Shown here: one piece after another, positions 43,008 to 51,026 of the stretch | Position numbering within the stretch: the stretch's first letter is position 1 | Layout of the letters: each line of letters opens with the position of its first letter | Assembly: GCF_009498035.1 (NCBI RefSeq) | Contig: NZ_CP034550.1 | Span: 5,084,001-5,148,000 of the forward strand | Source of the DNA: Saccharothrix syringae | GTDB taxonomy: Bacteria > Actinomycetota > Actinomycetes > Mycobacteriales > Pseudonocardiaceae | Length of the DNA stretch: 64,000 bases | Reading direction: 5' to 3' | The notes under the pieces: model-generated | Database searches by the model: none | What the model was told of the DNA's origin: nothing | What the model saw: only the letters and a program-made list of their open reading frames with translations | Translations under genes and position numbers: made by a program

Positions 43008-44545
43008 TGCGGGTCATGGCTCAGCTGGCCATGGTGATGAACCTGGACAAGTGCATCGGGTGCCACACCTGCTCGGTCACGTGCAAGCAGACCTGGACCA
43101 ACCGCGGCGGCGTGGAGTACGCCTGGTTCAACAACGTCGAGACCAAGCCCGGCCAGGGCTACCCGCGCCGCTACGAGGACCAGGGGCGCTGGCGCGGCGG
43201 GTGGACCCTGCGGCACGGGCGGCTGGTGCCCGCCGCGGGCGGGCGGGTGCGGCGGCTGCTGTCGCTGTTCGCCAACCCCGGCATGCCGCACCTGGACGAC
43301 TACTACCAGCCGTGGACCTACGACTACCGCACGCTGACCGACGCCCCGCTGGGCGACGACACGCCGGTGGCCCGGCCGGTGTCCGCGGTGACCGGCGCGC
43401 CGGCCGAGGTCACCTGGGGCCCCAACTGGGAGGACAGCCTGGGCGGCGCGCCCGAGCACGCCGCGGCCGACCCGGTCGTGCAGCGGCTGGGGCGCGAGGT
43501 GCGCTTCGAGTACGAGCAGGCGTTCATGTTCTACCTGCCGCGCATCTGCGAGCACTGCCTCAACCCGTCGTGCGTGGCCTCCTGCCCGTCCGGGGCGATG
43601 TACAAGCGGTCCGAGGACGGCATCGTGCTGGTGGACCAGGACCGCTGCCGCGGCTGGCGGATGTGCGTGTCCGGCTGCCCGTACAAGAAGGTCTACTTCA
43701 ACCACAAGACCGGCAAGGCCGAGAAGTGCACGTTCTGCTACCCGCGGCTGGAGGTGGGGCAGCCGACCGTGTGCGCGGAGACGTGCGTGGGCCGGCTGCG
43801 CTACATCGGCGTGCTGCTCTACGACGCCGACCGGGTCGGCGAGGCCGCGAGCACGAAGGACGAGCAGCGCCTCTACCAGGCGCAGCTGGGCGTGTTCCTC
43901 GACCCGCACGACCCCGCCGTGGTGCGGGAGGCGCAACGGGCGGGCATCCCGCACGACTGGATCACCGCCGCGCGGCGCTCCCCGGTGCACGAGCTGATCT
44001 GCCGCCACCGCGTCGCGCTGCCGCTGCACCCGGAGTACCGCACCATGCCCATGGTCTGGTACGTGCCGCCGCTGTCGCCGGTGGTCGACGCGCTGGCCGG
44101 CACCGGCTTCGACGGCGAGGACTCCGGCAACCTGTTCGGCGCCATCGACACCCTGCGCATCCCGCTGGACTACCTCGCGGGCCTGTTCACCGCGGGCGAC
44201 CCGGAACCGGTCCGGATGGCGCTGCGCAGGCTGGCCGCCATGCGGTCGCACATGCGCGCGGTCAACCTGGGCGAACCGCCCGACCCCGCCGGCCCGGCCC
44301 GGGTCGGCATGGACGCGGGCTCGGTCGAGGCCATGTACCGGCTGCTGGCCGTGGCCAAGTACGAGGACCGGTACGTCATCCCCACCGCCGCCGTCGGCGA
44401 CGCGCACGACCTGGAGGGCATCGCCACCACGTGCGCGGTGGGCGGGGACGGCGGCGCTGCCGACGGGAGCACCGACCTGTTCGTCTGGCGCGACGGGGAA
44501 CGCCCCGCCGGCCTGTTCCCCACGCTGCGCCGGGAGGCCCCGTGA
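43007..44545 (+). CDS. narH: Respiratory nitrate reductase, beta subunit
   Basis: A 512-residue electron-transfer subunit with four iron-sulfur clusters, joining NarI hemes to NarG. Ferredoxin-type Cys groups are clear: CIGCHTCSVTCKQ near residue 16, CEHCLNPSCVASCPSG in the middle, the special CRGWRMCVSGCP (Trp in place of a Cys, marking the [3Fe-4S] cluster) and KCTFCYPR with CAETC. ATG 43007 overlaps the narG stop and has AGGAGG in front. The gene is complete and its stop overlaps narJ. Confidence 0.97.
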   Translation: MRVMAQLAMVMNLDKCIGCHTCSVTCKQTWTNRGGVEYAWFNNVETKPGQGYPRRYEDQGRWRGGWTLRHGRLVPAAGGRVRRLLSLFANPGMPHLDDYYQPWTYDYRTLTDAPLGDDTPVARPVSAVTGAPAEVTWGPNWEDSLGGAPEHAAADPVVQRLGREVRFEYEQAFMFYLPRICEHCLNPSCVASCPSGAMYKRSEDGIVLVDQDRCRGWRMCVSGCPYKKVYFNHKTGKAEKCTFCYPRLEVGQPTVCAETCVGRLRYIGVLLYDADRVGEAASTKDEQRLYQAQLGVFLDPHDPAVVREAQRAGIPHDWITAARRSPVHELICRHRVALPLHPEYRTMPMVWYVPPLSPVVDALAGTGFDGEDSGNLFGAIDTLRIPLDYLAGLFTAGDPEPVRMALRRLAAMRSHMRAVNLGEPPDPAGPARVGMDAGSVEAMYRLLAVAKYEDRYVIPTAAVGDAHDLEGIATTCAVGGDGGAADGSTDLFVWRDGERPAGLFPTLRREAP

Positions 44546-45132
44546 GCACCAGGGTCCACCACCAGGTGGCGGCGCACTGCCTGCACTACCCCGACGCGGT
44601 GGGCGGGGTGCTGCCGCTGCTCGGCCGCTGCCTGGCCGAGGCACCCGACGCCGGCCTGGCCGGGCTGGTCGACCACCTGCGGCGCACGCCCGCGGTCGAG
44701 GCCGCCCGCCACTACGTCGAGGTGTTCGACACCAAGGCCGACCGGTGCCTGCACCTGACCTGGTACACCGACGGCGACACCCGCCGCCGCGGCGGCGCCC
44801 TGGCGGCGCTCAAGCAGCGCTACCGGGAGCACGGCTACCTGCTCGACCCCGGCGAGCTGCCCGACTACCTGCCGGTGCTGCTGGAGTTCGCCGCCCACAC
44901 CGGCGAGCCCGGGGTGCGGCTGCTGGCCTCCTACCGCCCGGCGCTGGAGCTGCTGCACCGCAACCTGCTGCCCCTGGGCACCCCGTACGCGCCCGCCGTG
45001 GCCACCGTGCTGGCCACGCTGCCGGTCCGCGACGACGCCCGCCCCGTCACGGGCGGCGCACCGGTCGAGCGGGTCGGGCTCGAACCGGTCCTGCTCGGCT
45101 ACCCCACCGGACCCCGGGAGCGGACACCATGA
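44542..45132 (+). CDS. narJ: Nitrate reductase molybdenum cofactor assembly chaperone
   Basis: A 196-residue chaperone that binds NarG and helps insertion of the molybdenum cofactor before membrane attachment; not part of the final enzyme. The helical NarJ core is recognised from VFDTKADRCLHLTWYTDGD, the ELPDYLPVLLEFA motif and LELLHRNLLPL. GTG 44542 overlaps the narH stop (GTGA) and the stop overlaps narI (ATGA), so translation is coupled on both sides. Confidence 0.93.
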   Translation: MSTRVHHQVAAHCLHYPDAVGGVLPLLGRCLAEAPDAGLAGLVDHLRRTPAVEAARHYVEVFDTKADRCLHLTWYTDGDTRRRGGALAALKQRYREHGYLLDPGELPDYLPVLLEFAAHTGEPGVRLLASYRPALELLHRNLLPLGTPYAPAVATVLATLPVRDDARPVTGGAPVERVGLEPVLLGYPTGPRERTP

Positions 45133-45851
45133 CCCTGGACCTGCTGCTGTGGGCGGTGCTGCCCTACGTCACGATCACCGTGCTCGTCGGCGGCACCGCC
45201 TGGCGCTACCGGTACGACCGGTTCGGCTGGACCACCCGCAGCTCCCAGCTGCACGAGTCCCGGCTGCTGCGGGTGGGCAGCCCGCTGTTCCACCTCGGGC
45301 TGCTGCTCGTGCTGGCCGGCCACGTCGGCGGCCTGCTCGTGCCCGCGTCGGTGACCCGGTGGCTGGGCCTGCACGACGAGGCGTACCACCTGGTCTCGCT
45401 CACCGCGGGCGGCCTGGCGGGCGCCGCCGCCCTGGTCGGGCTCGGCGTGCTGCTCCACCGGCGGCTGCGCACCCCGGCCGTGCGCGCGGCCACCAGCCGA
45501 GGCGACCGGCTCACCTTCCCGCTGCTGGCCCTGGTGCTGCTGCTGGGCATGACCGCCACCGTGCTGCTCAATGGCGTGGGCGGCGGGTACGACTACCGCG
45601 AGACCGTCTCGCCGTGGGTGCGCGGGGTGCTGCTGCTGCACCCGGACCCGGCGCTGATGCACGACGTGCCCCTGGTCTACCGGCTGCACGCGCTGGCGGC
45701 GATGGCGTTGTTCGCGCTGTGGCCGTTCAGCCGGCTCGTGCACGCCTTCAGCGCCCCGCTGCACTACCTCGTGCGCCCCTACATCGTCTACCGCGGTCGC
45801 GACGACCGCCTGGCCGCCCGGCCCGCACCCCGCGGCTGGGACGACCGGTGA
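45129..45851 (+). CDS. narI: Respiratory nitrate reductase, gamma subunit (cytochrome b)
   Basis: A 240-residue membrane protein with five hydrophobic helices that oxidises menaquinol and carries two b hemes. The first helix (LLLWAVLPYVTITVLVGG), WRYRYDRFGWTTRSSQ loop, helix with FHLGLLLVLAGHVGG (heme His), and the last helix YRLHALAAMALFALWPFSRLVHAF with the second pair of His ligands all match NarI. ATG 45129 overlaps narJ. The stop overlaps the HPP gene (GTGA). Confidence 0.95.
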   Translation: MTLDLLLWAVLPYVTITVLVGGTAWRYRYDRFGWTTRSSQLHESRLLRVGSPLFHLGLLLVLAGHVGGLLVPASVTRWLGLHDEAYHLVSLTAGGLAGAAALVGLGVLLHRRLRTPAVRAATSRGDRLTFPLLALVLLLGMTATVLLNGVGGGYDYRETVSPWVRGVLLLHPDPALMHDVPLVYRLHALAAMALFALWPFSRLVHAFSAPLHYLVRPYIVYRGRDDRLAARPAPRGWDDR

Positions 45852-46375
45852 CGCGCCTGCGCGCCGCGCTGCGCCCGGCGGCCGGGGCCCTGCTCACCAC
45901 CGCCGTGCTCGCCGCCCTGGCCGTGCTCACCGCCCAACCGCTGATGTTCCCCTCCCTGGGACCCACCGCGTACCTGCTGTTCGCCACCCCGACCCACCCG
46001 GCCGCCAGCCCGCGCAACACCGTCGCCGGCCACCTGATCGGCCTGCTGGCGGGCGCGGCGGGCCTGGCCGCGTTCGACCTGTGGGACACCGCGCCCCACC
46101 TGGACCACCTGACGTGGGCCCGCGCCGGGGCCGTCGCCCTGGCGCTGACCTGCACGTGCGGCGGCATGGCGTGGTCGGGCCTGCCGCACCCGCCGGCCGG
46201 GGCCACGACCCTCATCGTCGCCCTCGGCCTGCTGCGGACACCGCTGCAACTGGTGGAGATCATGGTCGGGGTGGTGGTGCTGGTGGTCGTGGCGGGCACG
46301 GTCAACCGGCTGACCGGCGTGCCCTACCCCCTGTGGTCGGTGGAGGCGCCCGCCAGGGAGCGGTCGTTGCGCTGA
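45848..46375 (+). CDS. HPP-family integral membrane protein, possible nitrite carrier
   Basis: A 175-residue membrane protein with about four helices and the HPP-family pattern FPSLGPTAYLLFATPTHPAASPRNTVAGHLIG, then PHPPAGATTLIVALG. HPP proteins of cyanobacteria and chloroplasts have been described as nitrite transporters. Here it is the fifth gene of narGHJI, coupled by a GTGA overlap, and no narK-type carrier is in the window, so export or exchange of nitrite is a reasonable inference. Its end overlaps the convergent MmyB-type gene by 52 bp. Confidence 0.8.
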   Translation: MTRLRAALRPAAGALLTTAVLAALAVLTAQPLMFPSLGPTAYLLFATPTHPAASPRNTVAGHLIGLLAGAAGLAAFDLWDTAPHLDHLTWARAGAVALALTCTCGGMAWSGLPHPPAGATTLIVALGLLRTPLQLVEIMVGVVVLVVVAGTVNRLTGVPYPLWSVEAPARERSLR

Positions 46376-47217
46376 GGGTCCCACGAGGCCAGCAGGCGCA
46401 GGGCCCGCTCGGACGGCGAGCCGGGCTCGGCGGTGTAGATGGTGAGGGTGAGGCCGGGTTCGGAGGCCATCTCCAGGCCCTCGTAGGCGAGGGTGAGGTC
46501 ACCGACGACGGGGTGGTGGAAGTCCTTGGTGCCGGTGCCGTGGTGGCGGACGTCGTGCGCGCCCCAGCGGGTGCGGAAGGCGTCGCTGCGGGTGGACAGC
46601 TCGCCGACGAGGTCGTGCAGCCCCTTGTCGTGCGGGTTGCGGCCGGCCTCGACGCGCAGGATGGCGACGGAGACGTCCGCGGCGAGGTCCCAGTCCGGGA
46701 AGAACCGGTGGGAGGCCGGGTCGAGGAACTGGAACCGGGCGAGGTTGGGCGGTCGCTGCGGGTCGGCGTAGAGGGGAGCGTAGAAGGCCCGCGCCAGGGA
46801 GTTCACGGCGAGCAGGTCGAGGCGGCCGTTGCGGACGAACGCGGCACCCGCGGTGACCGCGTCCAGGGTCCACTGGAGGCTCGGGTGCGGGGTCCACTGC
46901 CTGGACCTGGTCCGCCGCGGCCCGAGCGCGCTCGTGCCGTTCGCGGCCCGGGCCAGGTCGAACAGGTGCGCGCGCTCGGCGTCGTCGAGGCGCAGCGCGC
47001 GGGCGACGGCGTCCAGCACCCCGGTCGACACCCCGGCGAGCGCGCCGCGCTCCAGCTTGGCGTAGTACTCGATGCTCACCCCGGCCAGCGCGGCGACCTC
47101 GGTGCGGCGCAGGCCCGGGACGCGGCGGTTGGTCCCGGCGGGCAGGCCGGCCGACTGCGGTGAGATCTTGGCCCTGCGCGAGACCAGGAACTCGCGAACC
47201 TCCGAGCGGTTGTCCAC
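46324..47217 (-). CDS. MmyB-type XRE transcriptional regulator
   Basis: A 297-residue regulator: N-terminal XRE helix-turn-helix (residues about 8-80, NRRVPGLRRTEVAALAGVSIEYYAKLERG) followed by an MmyB-like PAS-type ligand domain (WTLDAVTAGAAFVRNGRLDLLAVN, HDLVGELSTRSDAFRTRWGAHDVR, FHHPVVGDLTLAYE). This family usually controls a divergent oxidoreductase gene, and here a zinc alcohol dehydrogenase starts 202 bp away in the other direction. GTG 47217 fits the conserved start. Its 3' end overlaps the HPP gene. Confidence 0.85.
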   Translation of the reverse strand: MDNRSEVREFLVSRRAKISPQSAGLPAGTNRRVPGLRRTEVAALAGVSIEYYAKLERGALAGVSTGVLDAVARALRLDDAERAHLFDLARAANGTSALGPRRTRSRQWTPHPSLQWTLDAVTAGAAFVRNGRLDLLAVNSLARAFYAPLYADPQRPPNLARFQFLDPASHRFFPDWDLAADVSVAILRVEAGRNPHDKGLHDLVGELSTRSDAFRTRWGAHDVRHHGTGTKDFHHPVVGDLTLAYEGLEMASEPGLTLTIYTAEPGSPSERALRLLASWDPQRNDRSLAGASTDHRG

Positions 47218-47418
47218 CCCACCACGGTAGGCCCCGCGGCCCGCCCGAGGGGTGCCCTGCCGGTACACCTCCCAGCCGGAACTCCCCCGTCGCGGGCGCC
47301 GGTGGTGTGCTGGACCGGTCACCCCTCCAGGGTGACTTCCGCCATGGCGCACCGCGGACCGGGTTCCGATCGCGCCGGGCGGGCACCCCCGGGAAAAATG
47401 CCTTCGAGGAGAACCACC

Positions 47419-48441
47419 ATGCTCGGTGTTGTCCTGCACGCCCCCGGCGACGTCCGGGTCGAGCAGCGCGAGGACCCGCGGGTCCTCGCACCGACGGACG
47501 CGGTCATCCGGCTGGCCGCGACCTGCGTCTGCGGTTCGGACCTGTGGAGCTACCGCGGCGTCAACGACGTGACCTCGCCCACCCCGATGGGGCACGAGTA
47601 CGCCGGGGTCGTCGAGGAGGTCGGCGACGAGGTCCGCGACGTCAAGCCGGGCCAGTTCGTGGTCGGCTCCTTCTTCGCCTCCGACAACACCTGCGAGATC
47701 TGCCGGTCCGGGTTCCAGACCTCCTGCGTGAACCGCGTGCCGGTCGGCGCGGGCGGCGCGCAGGCGCAGTACCTGCGGGTACCGCTGGCCGACGGCACCC
47801 TGGTCGCCACGCCCGAGATGCCCTCGGACGACCTGGTGCCGAGCCTGCTGGCGGCCTCGGACGTGCTGGGCACGGGCTGGTTCGCCGCCGTGGCCGCCGA
47901 GGTGCGGCCGGGCGCGACGGTGGCCGTGGTCGGCGACGGCGCGGTCGGCCTGCTCGGCGTGCTGGCCGCGCGGGAGCTGGGCGCGGAGCGGATCATCGCG
48001 ATGAGCCGGCACGAGTCCCGGCAGAAGCTGGCCACCGAGTTCGGCGCCACCGACATCGTCACCGGGCGCGGCGACGAGGGCGTGGCCGCGGTCAAGGAGC
48101 TGACCGGCGGGCTGGGCGCGCACAGCGTGATCGAGGCGGTCGGCACCCAGGAGTCGATGATGCAGGCCATCCGCTCCACCCGCGCCGGCGGCGCGGTGGG
48201 CTACGTCGGCGTGGCCCACGACGTCGCCCTGCCGGGCGAGGAGCTGTTCTACTCCCACGTGAAGCTGCTCGGCGGCCCGGCACCGGTGCGCCGGTTCCTG
48301 CCCGACCTGATCGACCGCGTCTGGAGCGGTGCGATCGACCCGGGCAGGGTCTTCGACCTCACCCTGCCGCTCGACCGGGCCGCCGAGGGGTACCGGGCGA
48401 TGGACGAGCGCCGCGCCATCAAGGCCCTGTTGACGGTGTGA
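47419..48441 (+). CDS. Zinc-dependent alcohol dehydrogenase (MDR family)
   Basis: A 340-residue medium-chain dehydrogenase. Catalytic zinc ligands are Cys in CVCGSDLW and GHE in PMGHEYAG; the structural-zinc lobe is reduced (CEICRSGFQTSC), and the Rossmann motif is VAVVGDGAVGLLGVLAA. The C-terminus GYRAMDERRAIKALLTV is typical for this subgroup. ATG 47419 has GAGGAG in front. Divergent from the MmyB-type regulator, which probably controls it. Substrate is unknown; many such pairs act on small alcohols or aldehydes. Confidence 0.88.
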   Translation: MLGVVLHAPGDVRVEQREDPRVLAPTDAVIRLAATCVCGSDLWSYRGVNDVTSPTPMGHEYAGVVEEVGDEVRDVKPGQFVVGSFFASDNTCEICRSGFQTSCVNRVPVGAGGAQAQYLRVPLADGTLVATPEMPSDDLVPSLLAASDVLGTGWFAAVAAEVRPGATVAVVGDGAVGLLGVLAARELGAERIIAMSRHESRQKLATEFGATDIVTGRGDEGVAAVKELTGGLGAHSVIEAVGTQESMMQAIRSTRAGGAVGYVGVAHDVALPGEELFYSHVKLLGGPAPVRRFLPDLIDRVWSGAIDPGRVFDLTLPLDRAAEGYRAMDERRAIKALLTV

Positions 48442-48468
48442 GCCGCCCGCTCGGCGGCCCGGAGCGCG

Positions 48469-48615
48469 GCTGGCGCCGGGTACCGCGCGCTCGACACGAT
48501 CGTGGCGTTCGCGCGCGAGCACGGGGTGGCGGTGGTCGCGCCGGAGGAGCCGGCCGCCCGGGTCGACGCGGTGGTCAGCCCGGGCGTCGACCACGGCGAT
48601 CTCGGCTTCCGGTGA
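48469..48615 (+). other. Possible C-terminal gene remnant upstream of P450
   Basis: A frame ending at TGA 48613-48615 encodes a plausible C-terminal piece (YRALDTIVAFAREHGVAVVAPEEP, then DAVVSPGVDHGDLGFR) with no start or ribosome site. It fills most of the 277-bp spacer between the alcohol dehydrogenase and P450 genes. Nothing else is seen there except a possible TGTAAT -10 element about 40 bp before the P450. Confidence 0.25.
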
Positions 48616-48718
48616 GGCGACCCCTTTCGGGTGAAGCGGGTGGCGCGCGCTTCTCCGCCGCCGGTGCCGGTGGTTGTAATGGTCGGGCATCGGGGGAACT
48701 CTTGGGGGAGAGTGTTCG

Positions 48719-49834
48719 ATGAGGACACTGGACAGGTACCGCTTTCGACGAGACCCGCTCGCCTTCGTCGAAGACCTCCGCCGCCGCGCACCGGGCGGCG
48801 TGCTCCGGCTCCCGTGGGGCGGCTGGTGCGTGAGCGACCCGGACCTGGCGCAGGTGTTGTTGCGCGGCCCGGAGTTCAACGGCGGCGCCTCGGACTTCTT
48901 CGGCTCGCTGCTGCCGACGCGCGAGGCCCAGGTGGCGCTCGGCCACGCGGTGCGCGACGTGCTGCGGTCACGCCTGGCCGAGTACCGCGACCGGCTGGCC
49001 GCCGAGGTGGCCGCGCTGCCCGCGGCCGGCCGGTGGCCGGCGACCGGGGTGCGGCTCGTGCACCGCTGCCTGGCCGACGTGCTGCTGCACCCCGGCACGG
49101 CGCCGGCGACGCGGCGGTCGCTGGAGCGGGCCGCGAGCGGCGGCCTCGTGGTCCGGCCCCGGCGCCTCTGGTCGCGGGTGCGCGCGGAAGCGTTGCGCGG
49201 CAGGCTGATCGCGGCGCTGACCGACGAGGTGGGACGCCGGAGGGGGCGCGTCGGCGAGCCGCGGGACGTGCTGGACGCGGTGGTCGGCGCGTGCCCCGCG
49301 GGCCTCCCGGACCGGACCGCGGCCCGGCTGTACCTGGTGCTGTACCGGTCGATCGTGGCGCCCGTCGGCTGCTCGCTGGCGTGGTCGGTGCTGCTGGCCT
49401 GCCTGCACCACGCGTCGGGCTCGCCGTGGCCGTGGCCGGTCGACGCGGTGGTGCGCGAGGCGTTGCGGCACCGGCCGATGGCGTGGATGGTCGGCCGCGG
49501 CGTGGTGCGCCCCACCGAGTTCGGCGGTGTCGCCCTGCGCCCCGGCGAGGTCCTGTCGGTCTGCCCGTACCTGCTGCACCACGACGAGCGCCACTGGGCC
49601 GAGCCTGGCGCGTTCCGGCCCGAGCGCTGGGCCGGACCGGGGCGGCGCGGGCCCTACCTGCCGTTCGGCGTGGGTCCGTTCGCGTGCGTCGGGGCGTCGG
49701 TGGCGCAGGCGCTGACCACCGAGGCGTTGGCCGCGCTCACCGACGACGCGCGCCTGGCCGTCACCGGGGGCGACACGCGCCCGGTCATCACCGACGGCGC
49801 GGTGCCGCGCCCGTTCACCCTGCACCGCAGCTGA
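48719..49834 (+). CDS. Cytochrome P450
   Basis: A 371-residue P450, slightly shorter than usual bacterial members. Heme-binding loop FGVGPFACVG with Cys323, K-helix ExxR as Glu247-Ala-Leu-Arg250 (VVREALRHRP) and the later FRPERW are clear. The I-helix region (LVLYRSIVAPVGCSLAW) lacks the usual acid-Thr oxygen-activating pair, so it may use an atypical mechanism. No ferredoxin gene is adjacent. ATG 48719 follows GGGGGAGAG. It is followed after 46 bp by a 20-codon ORF and then a perfect terminator, so the two form one transcript. Tailoring of that peptide is the main hypothesis. Confidence 0.88.
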   Translation: MRTLDRYRFRRDPLAFVEDLRRRAPGGVLRLPWGGWCVSDPDLAQVLLRGPEFNGGASDFFGSLLPTREAQVALGHAVRDVLRSRLAEYRDRLAAEVAALPAAGRWPATGVRLVHRCLADVLLHPGTAPATRRSLERAASGGLVVRPRRLWSRVRAEALRGRLIAALTDEVGRRRGRVGEPRDVLDAVVGACPAGLPDRTAARLYLVLYRSIVAPVGCSLAWSVLLACLHHASGSPWPWPVDAVVREALRHRPMAWMVGRGVVRPTEFGGVALRPGEVLSVCPYLLHHDERHWAEPGAFRPERWAGPGRRGPYLPFGVGPFACVGASVAQALTTEALAALTDDARLAVTGGDTRPVITDGAVPRPFTLHRS

Positions 49835-49880
49835 CCCCGCACCGGGGTGCCCGACGTTCGTGGACAGGGGGTGAACAGCC

Positions 49881-49943
49881 ATGGCCGCAGTGCTGCGACG
49901 CGTCTTCCGGACCGCGCCGGCCCGCCGCTGGAACTGGGAGTAG
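49881..49943 (+). CDS. 20-residue peptide, candidate P450-modified RiPP precursor
   Basis: A 20-codon ORF from ATG 49881, with GGGGG ribosome site about 10 nt upstream, encoding MAAVLRRVFRTAPARRWNWE. It begins 46 bp after the P450 stop and ends 13 bp before a perfect 18-bp-armed palindrome, so it lies inside the P450 transcript. The peptide has a basic amphipathic leader-like part and a C-terminal Trp-Asn-Trp-Glu. In known P450-modified RiPPs (biarylitides, tryptorubin-type atropopeptides, cihunamides) tiny precursors with two or more aromatic residues at the end lie beside a P450 that cross-links them. Here the order is reversed and the end is acidic. Product assignment is inference. Confidence 0.5.
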   Translation: MAAVLRRVFRTAPARRWNWE

Positions 49944-49956
49944 GAGCGGGCCCGAA

Positions 49957-49992
49957 CCGGTGGCCCGGGCGGTCGACCGCCCGGGCCACCGG
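49957..49992 (+). terminator. Perfect 36-bp palindromic terminator after mini-ORF
   Basis: 36 bp with perfect two-fold symmetry (arms 49957-49974 and 49975-49992), able to fold into a very stable hairpin just after the 20-codon ORF. It closes the P450 transcript and separates it from the convergent phosphotransferase gene. Confidence 0.88.
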
Positions 49993-50077
49993 CGTGGTCG
50001 CCGGTCCTGCCACCGCCCCGTCCGCCGTTCGCCGCGTCGTCGTCCGCCGTTCGCCGCGTCGTTCGCCGGGCGGATCG

Positions 50078-50956
50078 TCACGTCCGCGCGACCAGTTCGG
50101 CGTGCACCTCGTGCAACCGTCGCACCGCCTCGCGCGCCCGCGCGCGGTCCGGTGCTTCGAGCAGGAACACCACGGCGAGCATCACCGCGGCGTCGAGCCG
50201 GTGGACGAGCAGCGCCGGGTCGTCCGCGGGCCAGTGCCCGCCCGCCGCCTCGTAGCCGGCCCGGGTGCCGGCCGCGTCCAGGCCGTTGTCGGGCAGCCGG
50301 GCGAACTCCTCGAACCGGCCCAGCTCCAGCACCGGGTCGCCGACCAGGGCGTTGGACCAGTCCAGCAGGGCGGTCACCGCGCCGTCCGCGCAGCGCAGGT
50401 TCGGCCGGCGCACGTCCAGGTGCAGCAGGCTGTTCGCGGTGCGGTCGGCGAGCAGCGCGGCCAGCAGATCCTGCGGCGGGGGAGCGGGCAGCTCGGCGAC
50501 CTCCGCGGCCGCCCGCCAGCGGCGGACCAGGCGCGCGGGCACCGCCCCGTCGGCCGGGGGGCGCAGGCCGTCGACGGGGACGCGGTGCAGCCGGGCGAGC
50601 AGGCCGCCCAGGGCGACCGGGTCGGGTCGCGAACCGTCGTCGGGCACGTACCGGCTGATGAGCACGTCCGGTGCCGACCCGGTGCCGGGCACCAGCTCCA
50701 GCGGTTCGGCGACGGGCAGCCCCTCGGCCGCGAGCCGCGCGGTGACCTGCCGCTCCCACGTGAGCAGGGCCCGGGTGTCCACCAGGGGGTCGTTGGCGTT
50801 GGACTGGAACCGGCCGCCCGAGGACACCCGCAGCACCACCGGCTCGCCCGCCGCCGTCCGGGCTTGGTGGACGGTGAACTCCAGCCCGCTGCCGATCCGG
50901 CGCAGGCCGGTCAGCCCGCGTTCCCGGGCAACCCGCTCGGTGGTTCCGCGTGCCAT
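50078..50956 (-). CDS. APH-family phosphotransferase
   Basis: A 292-residue kinase-fold enzyme of the aminoglycoside phosphotransferase / homoserine kinase-like family. Catalytic loop LLHLDVRRPNLR (HxDxxxxN) and metal-binding Asp in LLDWSNALVGDP are complete, and the N-lobe is seen as PVVLRVSSGG. Start is uncertain: ATG 50956 is chosen; ATG 50977 and GTG 50992 are possible, none with strong ribosome site. Could phosphorylate an antibiotic or a small metabolite; nothing nearby decides. Confidence 0.8.
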   Translation of the reverse strand: MARGTTERVARERGLTGLRRIGSGLEFTVHQARTAAGEPVVLRVSSGGRFQSNANDPLVDTRALLTWERQVTARLAAEGLPVAEPLELVPGTGSAPDVLISRYVPDDGSRPDPVALGGLLARLHRVPVDGLRPPADGAVPARLVRRWRAAAEVAELPAPPPQDLLAALLADRTANSLLHLDVRRPNLRCADGAVTALLDWSNALVGDPVLELGRFEEFARLPDNGLDAAGTRAGYEAAGGHWPADDPALLVHRLDAAVMLAVVFLLEAPDRARAREAVRRLHEVHAELVART

Positions 50957-51026
50957 GGTCGGATTGTGGCCGATCATCCCGCCGGGGAACACGTCGTTGT
51001 GCCGTCGGTGGCGGGAATACCGGCCA

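Noticed and set aside
48469..48615. A second mini-gene for the P450 locus
   Set aside because: The frame has no start or ribosome site and resembles the tail of a larger lost protein, so it was listed only as a remnant.
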